Assembly: GCA_033816765.1 (NCBI GenBank)
Contig: CM066288.1
Coordinates: forward strand, 2,108,001 to 2,172,000
Source of the DNA: Nothopassalora personata
Taxonomy: Eukaryota; Ascomycota; Dothideomycetes; Mycosphaerellales; Mycosphaerellaceae
Direction: 5' to 3'
DNA length: 64,000 nucleotides
Part shown: positions 21,196 through 31,799 of the stretch, piece by piece
Layout: each line of letters opens with the position of its first letter
Numbering within the stretch: the first letter of the stretch is position 1
The notes under the pieces: generated by a model
What the model was told of the DNA's origin: nothing
Databases searched by the model: none
What the model saw: only the letters and a program-made list of their open reading frames with translations
Made by a program: the position numbers and the translations under genes

Positions 21196-21589
21196 GAAAC
21201 CTTAAAGGCTTAAGCTAGGGTCATCCCTAGGGGCCATGTACTGTATACTCGTGCATGTATAGCGAATGTCCATTCTGTACTAATGCTAAGTACTCCTACG
21301 CTAGATACTAAACCCTAGGCAATGTCTAGATAATAGCGCCCCCCCCTAAGCTCGCCCCATAGAAGATGCCCTACTACTACTACTACTACTACTTCGATGC
21401 GAACGAGTAGGTTATAGTGTCTAGCTACTACTTAGGAGATAGGCTAACTACCGCGGCATCGCTAACACTATTTTCTTCGGACGATGTAATCTCTTATACG
21501 CTTCGTCTACGAGACACTATTAGCTCTATTCCGCATCGACTCTAATTAACTTACTCTTACTTATTATGTAGCTACTTTACGACCTACGT
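21196..21589. other. 3' flank of the MFS pseudogene, with a (CTA)n microsatellite
   Basis: Counterpart of 43111-43506. Contains a trinucleotide run at 21371-21393. No other feature seen. Confidence 0.5.
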
Positions 21590-23018
21590 CATTATAATAA
21601 GTAGTACTATATTTACTACCGAGAACGGATAACCCTTAGGGAAGCGTAGCGCCTCGACGGTTTTATATACTAATAGTAGCGTCTATGCAGTAGTAGACTA
21701 TACAATAGCGTTCATCGCGATAAGAGCGAAAGATCTCTCTTAGGTACTATGTTTCAAAATGTCGTTCGCCTAGCTATATAATATAGAGCTTATAGCGACT
21801 AATGCATAGGTCATGTTAAACGCGAACTACTTTGCCGATTCCGGGACATCCTAAATGATTAAAATAATGAGTCCGATTAGGTTCTAAGCCGAGGCTAGCG
21901 TTATAGTAAATGCTCTTCCGAGAAACAGGTCCGCGCCGAAGTAGATAAAGAGGACGTAGAATATGCCGATCGCTAGGGAAGTAGTACTAAGTTAGTTAAC
22001 CTTCTTAGTAGAATAGCGGTGGAGGCTCTTAAGCTAGAGTAGATATCCGCCCGCCGAGGAGTTAGTATAGCTATTCTAGAAAACTATGTCCTAGACAATT
22101 AGGGCATATAGCCTCTAGCTAGTAAACACTCGCCTTACTGTAACCTATGTTAACGGATCCCCCTACTAATAGCTAGCTCTTTCTAGGCGCTCCTTAGCTA
22201 ATGCGACCTCTTCTACTAATAAGAAGACGGACTTAACCTTATTCGGCGTGCCTAGCTATAGAAAGAATCTAATGAAACCTAGCGGTAGGGTAATAATCGC
22301 ATTAATAATAAACATCTAGCGCTAACCGGAGAGCCTATTAACACTATCGAGATTAGCGACTACTATAGCTTAAAGTAGACCCGCCGTTAACGTCCCTAGT
22401 GTTAAGCCGACATAGAATACCCTACTACGCCGACTAATCTTATCGGCACGGTACTAAGTACCGAAGACGTAATGTACTCTAGGGAAGTAAGCTAATTCGA
22501 AGAGGCCGACTATAAAACGGTATGCTATTATCTCGGAGTAGCTATTAGCGCGATACTATAGTAAGGTGAAAATGCCCTAGTAAATGTCTAGTAATAGTAT
22601 TAACTAGTTCATCCGAACTTTTAGGAAGAGAATCGCGAATAGTAGTTAGCCTAAGACTATACCGAGGGTGTACATCGTCTAGAGGTGTATAAGCTCGTTT
22701 CTATAGAAGCCTAGCTCCTCTAACATACTAGAGACATAGGCATTGTCTACTAATGTTAGCTATATAGCGTGTCATTTAGGAACGGAGACTAACTAATGTC
22801 TACCTAGACTTTGTTAGCTTATAGCCGAGAATTTAGAGTCTAAAGTAGCTAACCTAGTCTAAGTACTTCACCTAATATATAATGAAAGCGTAGATAACGA
22901 TTAAAAGGTTAAGCTTAACAATGAGCTTTCGCTCTTCTAGTAAGTCGTCTAGGTGGAACTAGTCGTACTATCGTCGCCTAATAACATTAGAGTCGCGGGC
23001 TATAGTAAGTTACTTCAT
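21590..23018 (-). pseudogene. MFS permease of the allantoate/pantothenate (Dal5-like) type, dead, left copy
   Basis: Inverted copy of 41679-43110, described there. Start codon complement at 23016-23018. Translation on the minus strand gives the same transporter blocks (FVGLFELAYFP-like, GWRWMFIINAIITLPLG) with TAG stops at Trp/Gln. It lies between two divergently oriented Copia-C LTRs, as in the other arm. Confidence 0.82.
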
Positions 23019-23474
23019 AGTAGCTAGCTAGTAGCGAAGTTGCGAGATCTAGAACTAATATGTAGGATTATTATAGAGTCTTATATATTAGTAAATAGGT
23101 GGGGACGATCCTAGCACGATAGGTCTTACGCTATAGCCTAGACTACTATTTAACTCCTTAGTATGCACGTCTTCTCTCTAATACCGCCCTATACACATTA
23201 AAGCACCTAAGAAATCCTCTAGGATTCGATGCTTTTAGAGCGATAGCGATATTGTCGTAGGCACAGGGTAAATCTCGACTCGACCGATTAATAGGGCTAG
23301 CTTTTACGAACAACCTGCACTAATAGAATTTTGCGGCGACGTTCTAGTAGTATTGTCTTCATAGTATGCTAAGACTAAAACTAGGTAGTTTAATCCTAGA
23401 GGAGCGAGTCTACGACGGGGTATAAAGTTTAATTATAGCTTCGTACTAGGGTCTAAGCGATACGAGTACTATAT
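23019..23474. other. 5' flank of the MFS pseudogene
   Basis: Upstream region of the dead permease, reaching to the Copia-C LTR. Counterpart of 41223-41678. RIP-affected; no specific promoter element could be defended. Confidence 0.45.
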
Positions 23475-23650
23475 TGTTATAAATTAGGTGACTAAGGTCT
23501 ATGTTAGTTAGGACTTAGTACACACACACTATATTACACTGTTTTCTATAGCTAGATAGTCTCACACCTTATAGCAATTTATGAGGGTTACTAATCCACC
23601 CTATCGTTTTAATCTAGAAGCTTATACTCGTTAAATACCTATTTACAACA
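23475..23650 (+). repeat. Copia-C 5' LTR (176 bp)
   Basis: Starts tgttataaattagg, ends atttacaaca, so TG...CA ends are preserved. Copies: 30571-30746, 21020-21195 (reverse), 41047-41222 (reverse), 43507-43682. Confidence 0.93.
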
Positions 23651-23674
23651 GGTTATAAGCCCGGGTGCTCCTCT
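23651..23674 (+). promoter_or_regulatory. Copia-C primer-binding site (CAU-anticodon tRNA half)
   Basis: ggttataagcccgggtgc directly follows the LTR. Its reverse complement contains cccgggctTataacc, which with one RIP change restored (T to C) is a tRNA anticodon stem-loop with CTCATAA, i.e. tRNA-Met. Use of an internal tRNA fragment as primer is known for copia-type elements. The Copia-D copy (56887) keeps the unmutated form. Confidence 0.7.
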
Positions 23675-23859
23675 ACCTATCCAATTTGAAACCTAAATCG
23701 TTATCGAAGCTCTATTAAGGATTAGCTTACCTTACTAGTGGACTTAACCCTACATTTGTTTTACGGATAACTACCTAATCGATTTAAGAACTACTATAGG
23801 AGATCGGCACTAAGCACTAGTACTGTAGTACAGCATCTAAAAGAGCTAGACTAGGTATA

Positions 23860-24850
23860 GAGTTTAGAAACAACACCTCTAGTAACCTAGTAAGATCCGC
23901 TAAGGACAACTAGGTGCTTAGGAAAGGCGTACAGTTCTAGGCATAGAAATCTATACTAATTAGCGTACTACTAGAGAAGGATCTAGTTAGATACGTAATC
24001 TATGATCTAGACTAGGTTAACCTAAAGTACGCTCTAAACAGGGCAGCTTATAATTAACCCTAAGATGTAACTAAGAATGTCTAAGATAAGACTACCTAGA
24101 ATAAAGCCCCTTAGGACATTACTAGTAGTGTAGGATATAAAGCTGCCTATAAGCGATAGAAGAAAGAGGACATACAAGCATATAGCATTATTATGGCTAG
24201 ATTGGATTCTACCCTAAGGCTAAACTTTAGAGATGTAGACAAGTTAGCTAAGGAATTGTATAATTTAATTAAGGCAACATACAAGCTAGTTATTACAATT
24301 AATCTATATAACACTCTAAAGGCAGTTAGGCACATTAAACTAGATGCTGCAAGACCTAATACATTAAAGTACTGTAAAGACTTTTAAGCATAGGTAAATA
24401 ACAATAAGACTGCTATAGAGCAATTCATTAGATCTTCCCTAGTTAATAACAAGTTAAGGCTCAAATCCTCTTTTGTCCTCCTAGATAGTATCTATAGATT
24501 GTACTTTGTTAAAGGTCTAAACTATGTCGAATAGCTTAGGACATAGAGACATAACAATCCCCTAGAATTAACTACCCTAGAGAGAATGTTTATAACTCTT
24601 AGGAAGGAGTAAGTACCTACTACCTATAAGCCTAGCAATAGCTTTATTAGAGCATTCTTAAGCAAGAATAATAATAAGCAGTGCATACAGTGCTTACATA
24701 AGCACACTAACGCGAACTGCTATAAGCAGCATCTAGAGAACAATCCTAGGAATAGGTATAAGAAGGGCAAAGACACCCTAAAGGATAGGGTAAAGAAGGT
24801 AAAGGGCAGCAAATCCCCTAGGAAGAGGATTGCTGCAGCAATTAATGACT
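23860..24850 (+). pseudogene. Copia-C gag
   Basis: The frame begins GIEFRNNTSSNLVRSAKDNWVL after the leader and continues through LRLNFRDVDKLAKELYNLIK to a basic tail. Near 24685-24730 lies CIQCLHKHTNANC, a CX2CX3HX4C variant of the retroviral CCHC knuckle (one residue shorter than usual). Stops are TAG, with a long open piece at 24193-24387. Gypsy-2 inserted just before this start in the other Copia-C element. Capsid-like identity is from position, size and knuckle. Confidence 0.85.
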
Positions 24851-27800
24851 AGTTAGACTTATCATCTAATTAGGAGTATAGCTCTAACAGTAATAGGGAC
24901 TAGAGATAACTATATAGGAGGTCCAGAGTAGCTGTTGTAGTTGCATAACTAGTGTATATAGGAAGGATAGTAGCTACCGTATTAAACCTAATATTAATAG
25001 ACAAAGTCTATAACATAGGCACATCCTTCTATATCTACAATAATCTTACAGACCTTTAGAATGTTAGGCCAAGACTAAGGCCTACATGCTTCTTATAGGC
25101 CGTTAGGTAAGGATCTCTTATAACTAAAGGAGAATTGGAGTAGGTCATAAAGAACTATCTTAGCTAAGAGACTACCCTCCTCCTTCGCAATATGCTTTAC
25201 TTACTAGAGTTAGATACGATACTAATCTCTATAGAACTCCTATATAAGAAACATAGAGTTTACCTAGATAGACTATCCAAAATGCTGTTCTAGAAGGACA
25301 AGCCTACAGGCTTAGTTAAGATAATAAAAAATGTTATTGTCTTTAGGAACCTTAGGGTAAAGAGGGGTTCTAGGAAGGATAAAGATAGATTAGTACTAAA
25401 AGGACTTGCTACTCTTGCATTTACTAAGCTAAGAACTAATACAGTTAGATAGCATTAAAGGCTTAGGCATATTAGGAGTATATTACTTAATACTACAAAA
25501 GAAGCAGTTAAGGGCCTAGAAGATGTTAATACTATAGAGTTAGGGCATTATAAGACTTATAAGCTTATAAGGTTATAAAGAGTTGTTTTAAGAATCCCTA
25601 GGAGACCTACACTAGAGGCATTGGATGAAATCTATACTAACCTAGTTAGTCTAATAACTCCACTCTCTTATAATAGTTACGCATATTGCCTTATGCTTAC
25701 GTGTGCTAAAACTAGGATAAGATAGTGCTTGCTACTTCTAAAGAAAAGTGCTACTCTAACAGTAATTAAGACTTAGCTTACTATAATGTAGAACTACTAT
25801 AAGAAGAAACCTAAGATCTAGTTCTTAGATAGTAGTAGGGAATTCAACAACATTGAACTTAGAACACATGCCTAACATAAAGGAATTAGATAGGATTTTG
25901 CATTACTATACACACCTAAGCAGAATGGAATTGCTAAAGCTTCGAACAAAGTTATTATTAATAAGGCTAGAGCTATACTTATAGACTCTAGCTTACTATA
26001 GAACCTCTAGCCCTAGGCTATAGATTTTGCATACTATATTACGAACCGCCTCTTTAACTTAATAACAAAAAATGTACTATAGATTAACTTTAAGAAGGAC
26101 CTAGGCATTAATGTTAAAGAGATAGACTTAAGGAATGTAAGGAGGTTTGGATGTAAAGCATACAAATATAACGACAATTATACTAAGTCTAAAAAGTTCT
26201 CTATAAGGGCGGACATATAGTAGCATATAGGATTCTAGGGTAGTTTATCAACCAACTACCTACTATGGAAGCTATAGTAGGAGAAAGGAAAATAGGTCTA
26301 TAAGATAACCTATTCCCCCTATATAACTTTTAATAAAGATTTCTTATAGAACTCGTAATACTAAATCCCTATAGGCAAGTAGGTCGCTTAGGGGGAGTAG
26401 ATAGGGTAGACTGTTAAGAGCTCCTAGCTTACTGCTAGTAATAAGTATACTGTCCTAGATAACGAGATCACCTTCCTAAGACATCCCTATAATAACCCTA
26501 AGGACCCTTACTATAAAGGTATTCATATGCCTTATAAAGGGCTACACGAGCTAGAAGCGAGTCACTAACCCTATAAACCTTTAAGGGGAGCTATGTAGCT
26601 AGAGGGGGAGCTGCTACAGCATAGTAACTAACCTAAAACACAAAGGGCTTCGTAACAAGACTCCCCTAACTAAGGTTAGTCTTAGGGGAGCATAGGATAG
26701 AAGATTCACGTCTACTATTTAGAGACACATCCCCCTAGCTCTAGGAACAGTCTCCTATAGAGCACACCTAGCTCTAGGAACAATCTCCTATAGAGTACAC
26801 CTAGCTCTAGGAACAATCCCCTATAGAGCATAAGCCTTAGACTTTATAGTCTAAAGAGCTACACTAAGAAGACATAGCCCTAGCTATGTAAGAAGACCCT
26901 AATTAGGCCATAACACCATTCTACCCTACCCTATACATTAGTAAGAGGAAGAGAGATAGGACTTATAAGCCTATAAAGACTAAATAAGCTAAGGTCTATC
27001 CTAAGCTAACTAGGAGAAGTTTAAGATAGAACAGATCCTATTATAATTATAGCAAACTTGAGAAAGTATTCGCTATAATAGCTATAGATAATGTAAAGAA
27101 GGGGAAGCTTATAGATCCTACTACCCTAACTAAAGCATTAAATAGACCTAATAGAGCTGAATGGATTAGGGCAATTAGAAAGGAATTTAACTCCTTAGAA
27201 GACATAGAATGTGTTATATAGATCCTATTATAGAAAGTCCCTAAGGGTAGGAAACTGCTTATAGGAAAATAGGTCCTACACTACAAGTATCTTCCTAATA
27301 GGTCCATTAAGAAGCGTAGAGCTAGATAGGTAGTAAAGGGGTTTACTTAAAAGTAAGGGATAGACTATGTTAAACCCTTTGCTCTAACCCTAAGGCTACT
27401 AACAAGTAGGATTCTCCTAGCCCTATGCACAGTTCTTAGCTAGAAGAGGAGATAGATTAATGTTAAAACAGCATTTATGAACCCTAACATTAACAGACCT
27501 TTATATATTAAACTACTAGAAGGGGCAGAACTTATTAAGAAAGATCTATCTAACAAAGTCCTAGAAATTAAGAAGGGACTATATAGATTAAAACAATCTA
27601 CAAACCTCTAGTACTATGATGCTAAGGAAGCTCTAGAAGAATTAGGCCTAAAGAGACTTAATTCTAATACATGTCTTTTTTAGGGGGAGAATCTTTTAGT
27701 TCTCCTATATATAGATGACTTTTAGATCTTTAGCGATAGTAATTAGAAGATTGACAAGTTCATTACTAGACTAAAGAAGAAGTACTCTATCAAAACTATT

Positions 27801-28640
27801 AATACTAACCTTTTCCTAGGCATATAACTAAAGAGTGAAAAGAATAGAGATCTCTATATCTCCTAAAAGCACTATACTTTAGAGAAACTTTAGAAACATA
27901 GCCTAGACTTAGCTAAAAGTGTTAAGTATCCCCTTAACCGCCTGTATAAAGCTTATAAAGAGCAATGCAATATATAGGATTACAATCTATTCAACACATT
28001 AATTAGGGAACTCTAGTACCTAGCTAACTAGACTAGGCTAGATATCTCCTATATAACAAACTACCTAGCTAAATTCTTAGCTAATCCTTTAGTAGAACAT
28101 ATTGCTATAGTAAAGCATGTTTAGAGATACATTACTAGAACAATTAACAAGTGCCTAATCTTTAGAAAAACACAATCCCTAAAGCTAGAGATCTACATAG
28201 ACTCTAATTTCTCTAGAGATCTAATAGGTAGATTAACCTTAGGACTCCTAGTCAAAATGGCTAGAAGTCCTATTATCTAGAAATCCAACCTATAGAAGGA
28301 GATAGTGCTGTTAAGCACTAAAGTAGAGTATGTAGCCTTAACTAAATGCTATAGGGAAGTAATGTAGTTAAGAAATCTACTCTATAAAACCTAGAAAATG
28401 ACTAACTACAAAGCTTAAGCCTTTAAGATCTTTATAGACAACTAGTCTACTATTAAGCTAGTTAGAGATTACACTAACCATAGAAGAACTAAGCATATTA
28501 GACTAAGGAACCATTTTTGTAGACATGTTTATAAAGAAGGCTTAATTATAGTTAAGTATATCCCTACTGTACAACAGCTTGTAGATTAGCTTATAAAGCT
28601 AAAGTCACTAAACCACATTCTCTAAGGGAGGCTTCTAGAG
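24851..28640 (+). pseudogene. Copia-C pol: protease region, integrase, reverse transcriptase, RNase H
   Basis: Integrase shows DSSREFNNIELRTHA near 25835 and YTPKQNGIAKASNKV near 25910, the second Asp and Glu blocks (Glu codon now Lys). RT spans about 27150-27850, with KVPKGRKLL, RARWVVKGFT, INVKTAFMNPNI, KKGLYRLKQS and the polymerase box LLYIDDF near 27703-27722, whose two Asp remain. RNase H follows, with IYIDSNFSRDL near 28195 and LLSTKVEYVALTKC near 28310. The frame ends near 28640. TAG stops at Trp/Gln interrupt throughout. The protease motif was not found clearly. Confidence 0.9.
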
Positions 28641-28966
28641 ACTAACTACACCTTCATTTATACATAGCAAGACCTTCATTTGTTCACAAGTATTTATAAA
28701 GCAATATCTCATTTGTTTAGAGATAGTAGAGGAAAGTTTTTATTTATTAGCCTTAAGGGCTAGATTCATTTAGGGTATTACATATCTTACCATGCTTATG
28801 CAACTAGACTATAGAGAGGCCTACTTTAGAACCGCCTTTTAAGGCAAGATCTAGTTCATTATTATAGACTCCAATTTAGGGGAGCTATAGTAACAAAATA
28901 AAAGGAAACAGAGAAGTAGACCGCCCTTGCTCATAACGGCCATTTTATCCTTTAGCCCTAACTAAA
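28641..28966. other. Copia-C region between pol and antisense coding region
   Basis: No coding frame supported on either strand. It separates the tail ends of the convergent pol and antisense frames. Confidence 0.45.
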
Positions 28967-30087
28967 TCACTAAGACCTAATACAAGTACACTATCTAGAC
29001 TACTACTTACTACTAAAACTACTAGAGCCTCTAGAACCCCTCTTATAGGAACTCGAGTTCAATATAGCACCCTCCTAAAAGTTATTATTAGTGCCTAAGC
29101 GCTGTAGGAACTAACGAATTAAGGTAGTAACCTTATCCTAAGAGAGGGAGTTAGAGAATAGGAGGCGAAGCTCTAGGAGGACAGTTCTAGAACTATTACT
29201 AGGAGCCCTAGGGATGCTTAGGCGCTAGTCCACATCGCTAGGAATAAGCTAGGTAGGTAGTATCTAAAGACTATATCTAGAGGTACTTATACTAGGAGAG
29301 TATAGAACTAGAGATAGGAAGCCTTACGTAGAGAACTGCTACGTATAATAGGAGGAGATCGACTATACTATACACTACCCTAGAATGCAGCACTAGCGGA
29401 GCGAGTATAACCTACACTAGGCTGCTAGTAGGTTCTAGATAGACTAGCGGCACTCTACTATAGGGTCCGTAGAGAGAAGAAGCTACACTTATCGTAATGA
29501 TTGTTAAGAGCGCAGTTAGTATAGCAGCCCTTAAACCATCCTAGAATAGTATAGTAGCTAGAAAAGGGAAGGTTAGATCTCTCCTTATAGCGGTTGTAGG
29601 CGCTACCAAAGTGCTAAATAAGATGGTCTATAGCGGAAGCCTATAAGGTAGGAAGGTAGTTCTAACTACTATTAAGGTTTATAGTAATAGTATTAGAAAT
29701 ACGACCTTAAGGGTTAACTATTATATAATCAAAATCCTAGGTAGCCGCGTTAATCCAACCCTAGTTCGGTAGATTAGTAATACTACCCTTAGTAGTTAGA
29801 AGCTTCTTCTTATAGAAGGTAACCTTAAGGGATGCTATAGTAAGCTATAAGGTTATATTCTTCTTAGTGATCTTGCGCTTACTCTCGATAATCTGCTTAA
29901 CTAGTCTAAGTGCCTTAATAAGGGTCTTACGCTTAGAGATCCTACTAGATGTAGGTAGACCCTTTCTACTATTACTAGGAGGACGCTTATTAGGATCTTA
30001 ATCGTCACTAGAGCTAGATCCACCACTAAAGACATTGCTAGTACTACTAAACTAGTTTATAGGAGTCTACTTAATAACATCTGCCAT
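28967..30087 (-). pseudogene. Copia-C antisense coding region, left copy
   Basis: Inverted counterpart of 34610-35730, described there. ATG complement at 30085-30087. The predicted start MADVIK, the Ser-rich stretch and the Lys/Arg-rich segment are all present, with TAG stops at Gln positions. It ends tail-to-tail with pol, inside the same LTR-bounded element. Confidence 0.6.
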
Positions 30088-30560
30088 AATGCTACTTATA
30101 AGTTAGCAACACCCTTAAAACACTATTACATATATAGCATACCTTACTAAAAGCTTCTTAAAAAGCTTTAAGAATGTGTATATAGTAGTTGGTAGGGTAT
30201 GTGAGTGTATAGTAGTCTAAAAAGGTGGGAAGAGAGGTATAAAGTAGTATAAAGTAGAGAGAGTTGTTTAGTAAAGAACTAGCTTCTTTTATGCGTACCT
30301 ACGAGGTTTGTACGTTACTGCCTAGCTGGACCTTCTTAAGCCGAGAGAACCTTCTATTCACTTCTAAAAGCGGAAAGATAAGGCCTAAGTGTGTCTAAGA
30401 GTAGGTCTCTTACACATACAAATCTAATAAGATTACTGTCCTTAGCATATGCTTACTTATAGTAGAAACCTAGTATCTAGAACTAGTAAAGGTGCTCGAG
30501 ACTAATATAGCAACATAGGTGATATTAAGTTAATTAGACTGTCTTTATAGTAGTTAGTCT
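30088..30560. other. Upstream region of the antisense coding region, inside Copia-C
   Basis: Contains tata-rich text (gtataaagtagtataaagtag near 30240) and the imperfect inverted repeat aaagctttttaagaagcttt near 30150-30172. On the minus strand these lie 70-160 bp upstream of the antisense ATG and could be promoter or 5' leader; nothing firmer can be said. Confidence 0.4.
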
Positions 30561-30570
30561 AAAGGGGGAG
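30561..30570 (+). promoter_or_regulatory. Copia-C polypurine tract
   Basis: aaagggggag directly precedes the 3' LTR, the normal place for the plus-strand primer of reverse transcription. It contains no CA/TG and so is untouched by RIP. Confidence 0.85.
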
Positions 30571-30746
30571 TGTTATGAATTAGGTGACTAAGGTCTATAT
30601 TAGTTAGGACTTAGCATACACACACTATATTACACTGTTTTCTATAGCTAGATAGTCTCACACCTTGTAGCAATTCATAAGGGTTACTAATCTACCCTAT
30701 CGTTTTAATCTAGAAGCTTGTACTCGTTAAATACCTATTTACAACA
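30571..30746 (+). repeat. Copia-C 3' LTR (176 bp)
   Basis: Direct repeat of 23475-23650, differing by a few transitions. Ends atttacaaca. It lies beyond the end of the inverted-repeat arm (30472). Confidence 0.93.
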
Positions 30747-30873
30747 CGTGTGACTATTAGGTGCTAGCGGCTAAGACCCTTTCTTATCGGATCTTTACTT
30801 CTTAAGAAGTAGAAAGTCGGCTCCGAGTAAAGGAAGGAGAAGTGGCACCCCGATGCTAGCTTAAACAGTAGAC

Positions 30874-31790
30874 ATGTTGCCTAAAGTGTAATTAGCGTTA
30901 GGATTGCTCGCGGCAGCCGTGCGAGATAATGTGCTGTTCCGAGCGCCTATAGTAGTCGCGCTAGCTACCGACATCTACTACCTCCCGTAGTAATCTTACT
31001 TAGCTATAGCTATAGAAGAGCGCGCGAAGAGGATGAGAACATTTCGAACGGATAGGAGAATTTCGCCGCTAGTTTATTACGCTCATTTAAGTAGAGCCGT
31101 AGCACATAGGCACTCTCTATCCTATAGTAAGAAACAATATGTAGCGCCTATACATTCTGTAATTTATATACTAAGCATAGCGCCGAGGCGTGCTTCCATA
31201 GGTCTAGGCTCCGGGGCAAAGCTATACATCTACGGCTATATAGCTTCTCGCTACGGCGTTACGCTTAAATACGGTCCCTTACTATTTCTACCTAATCCTA
31301 TTGTCTAGATGCACCCTAAGGGATTACACGCCGAATGTAAACGGTTAGAATCTCTACATTACACTACCCTGTTTATTAGATAATAGGCCTCTATATAATC
31401 GAAACGAGGGGGAGCTCTATCCTAAGTATGTAGGCTACTAGTTACTTATAGATGTAACTACCCTACAAATATTAAATGCGCGCTACAACCCGGCTAAGAG
31501 AGATAAGCTTTAAGCATTCGTACTAAGATAGATGTCTTTCGGTGTCCTACACACGTTACTCCGTAATAATTTTAAGGAGGACGACTTCGTAGCTAAGGTA
31601 GATTACTACGACGGGTGGCGCATCTCTATAATCGACGCGAAAGGTTAGAAAGCCTATCTAGATAATAGTAATAGAGCGATCTTAAGCCGACCGACATTCG
31701 ACGAGGACGCGAACGTACCGGGTAACGAAGTTTCGCGAGAGTTTAATTAATATTAGGCCAATGCGGTAAGTACTACCTAAGATTAACGCT
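30874..31790 (+). pseudogene. Unrecognised decayed gene in the spacer, + strand
   Basis: ATG at 30874 opens MLPKV-stop-LALGLLAAAVRD, a hydrophobic start that could be a secretion signal, and the same frame stays open at 31033-31308 apart from TAGs. After a frame change (possible introns) a second good stretch runs from about 31406: EGELYPKYVGY, LLIDVTTLQILNARYNPAKRDK, MSFGVLHTLLRNNFKEDDFV and KVDYYDGWRISIIDAKG. Stops fall at Gln positions. I do not recognise the family; it may be a host gene or part of an unknown element. Confidence 0.45.
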
Positions 31791-31799
31791 AAAGTAACA

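Larger units (their letters stand above)
13741..30472 (+). repeat. Left arm of the large inverted repeat
   Basis: Homologous, in reverse orientation, to 34225-50745. Order: Copia-A, Copia-C LTR, MFS pseudogene, Copia-C. The arm ends inside Copia-C at tagaaaccta (about 30472). Differences from the other arm are the Copia-B insertion and scattered C/T and G/A changes. Confidence 0.93.
23475..30746 (+). mobile_element. Copia-C, full-length copy with an extra antisense coding region
   Basis: 176-bp LTRs (23475-23650 and 30571-30746), a primer site after the first and a polypurine tract before the second bound a 7.27-kb element. Order on the + strand: leader, gag (from about 23860), protease region, integrase, RT, RNase H (to about 28640). 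Unusually, about 1.9 kb follows before the 3' LTR and holds a decayed coding region on the opposite strand (28967-30087). Flanking bases (tatat / cgtgt) are not identical, so no target duplication can be claimed. RIP damage is lighter than in Gypsy-1 or Copia-A: CAA, ACA and GCA are often kept. Confidence 0.93.
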
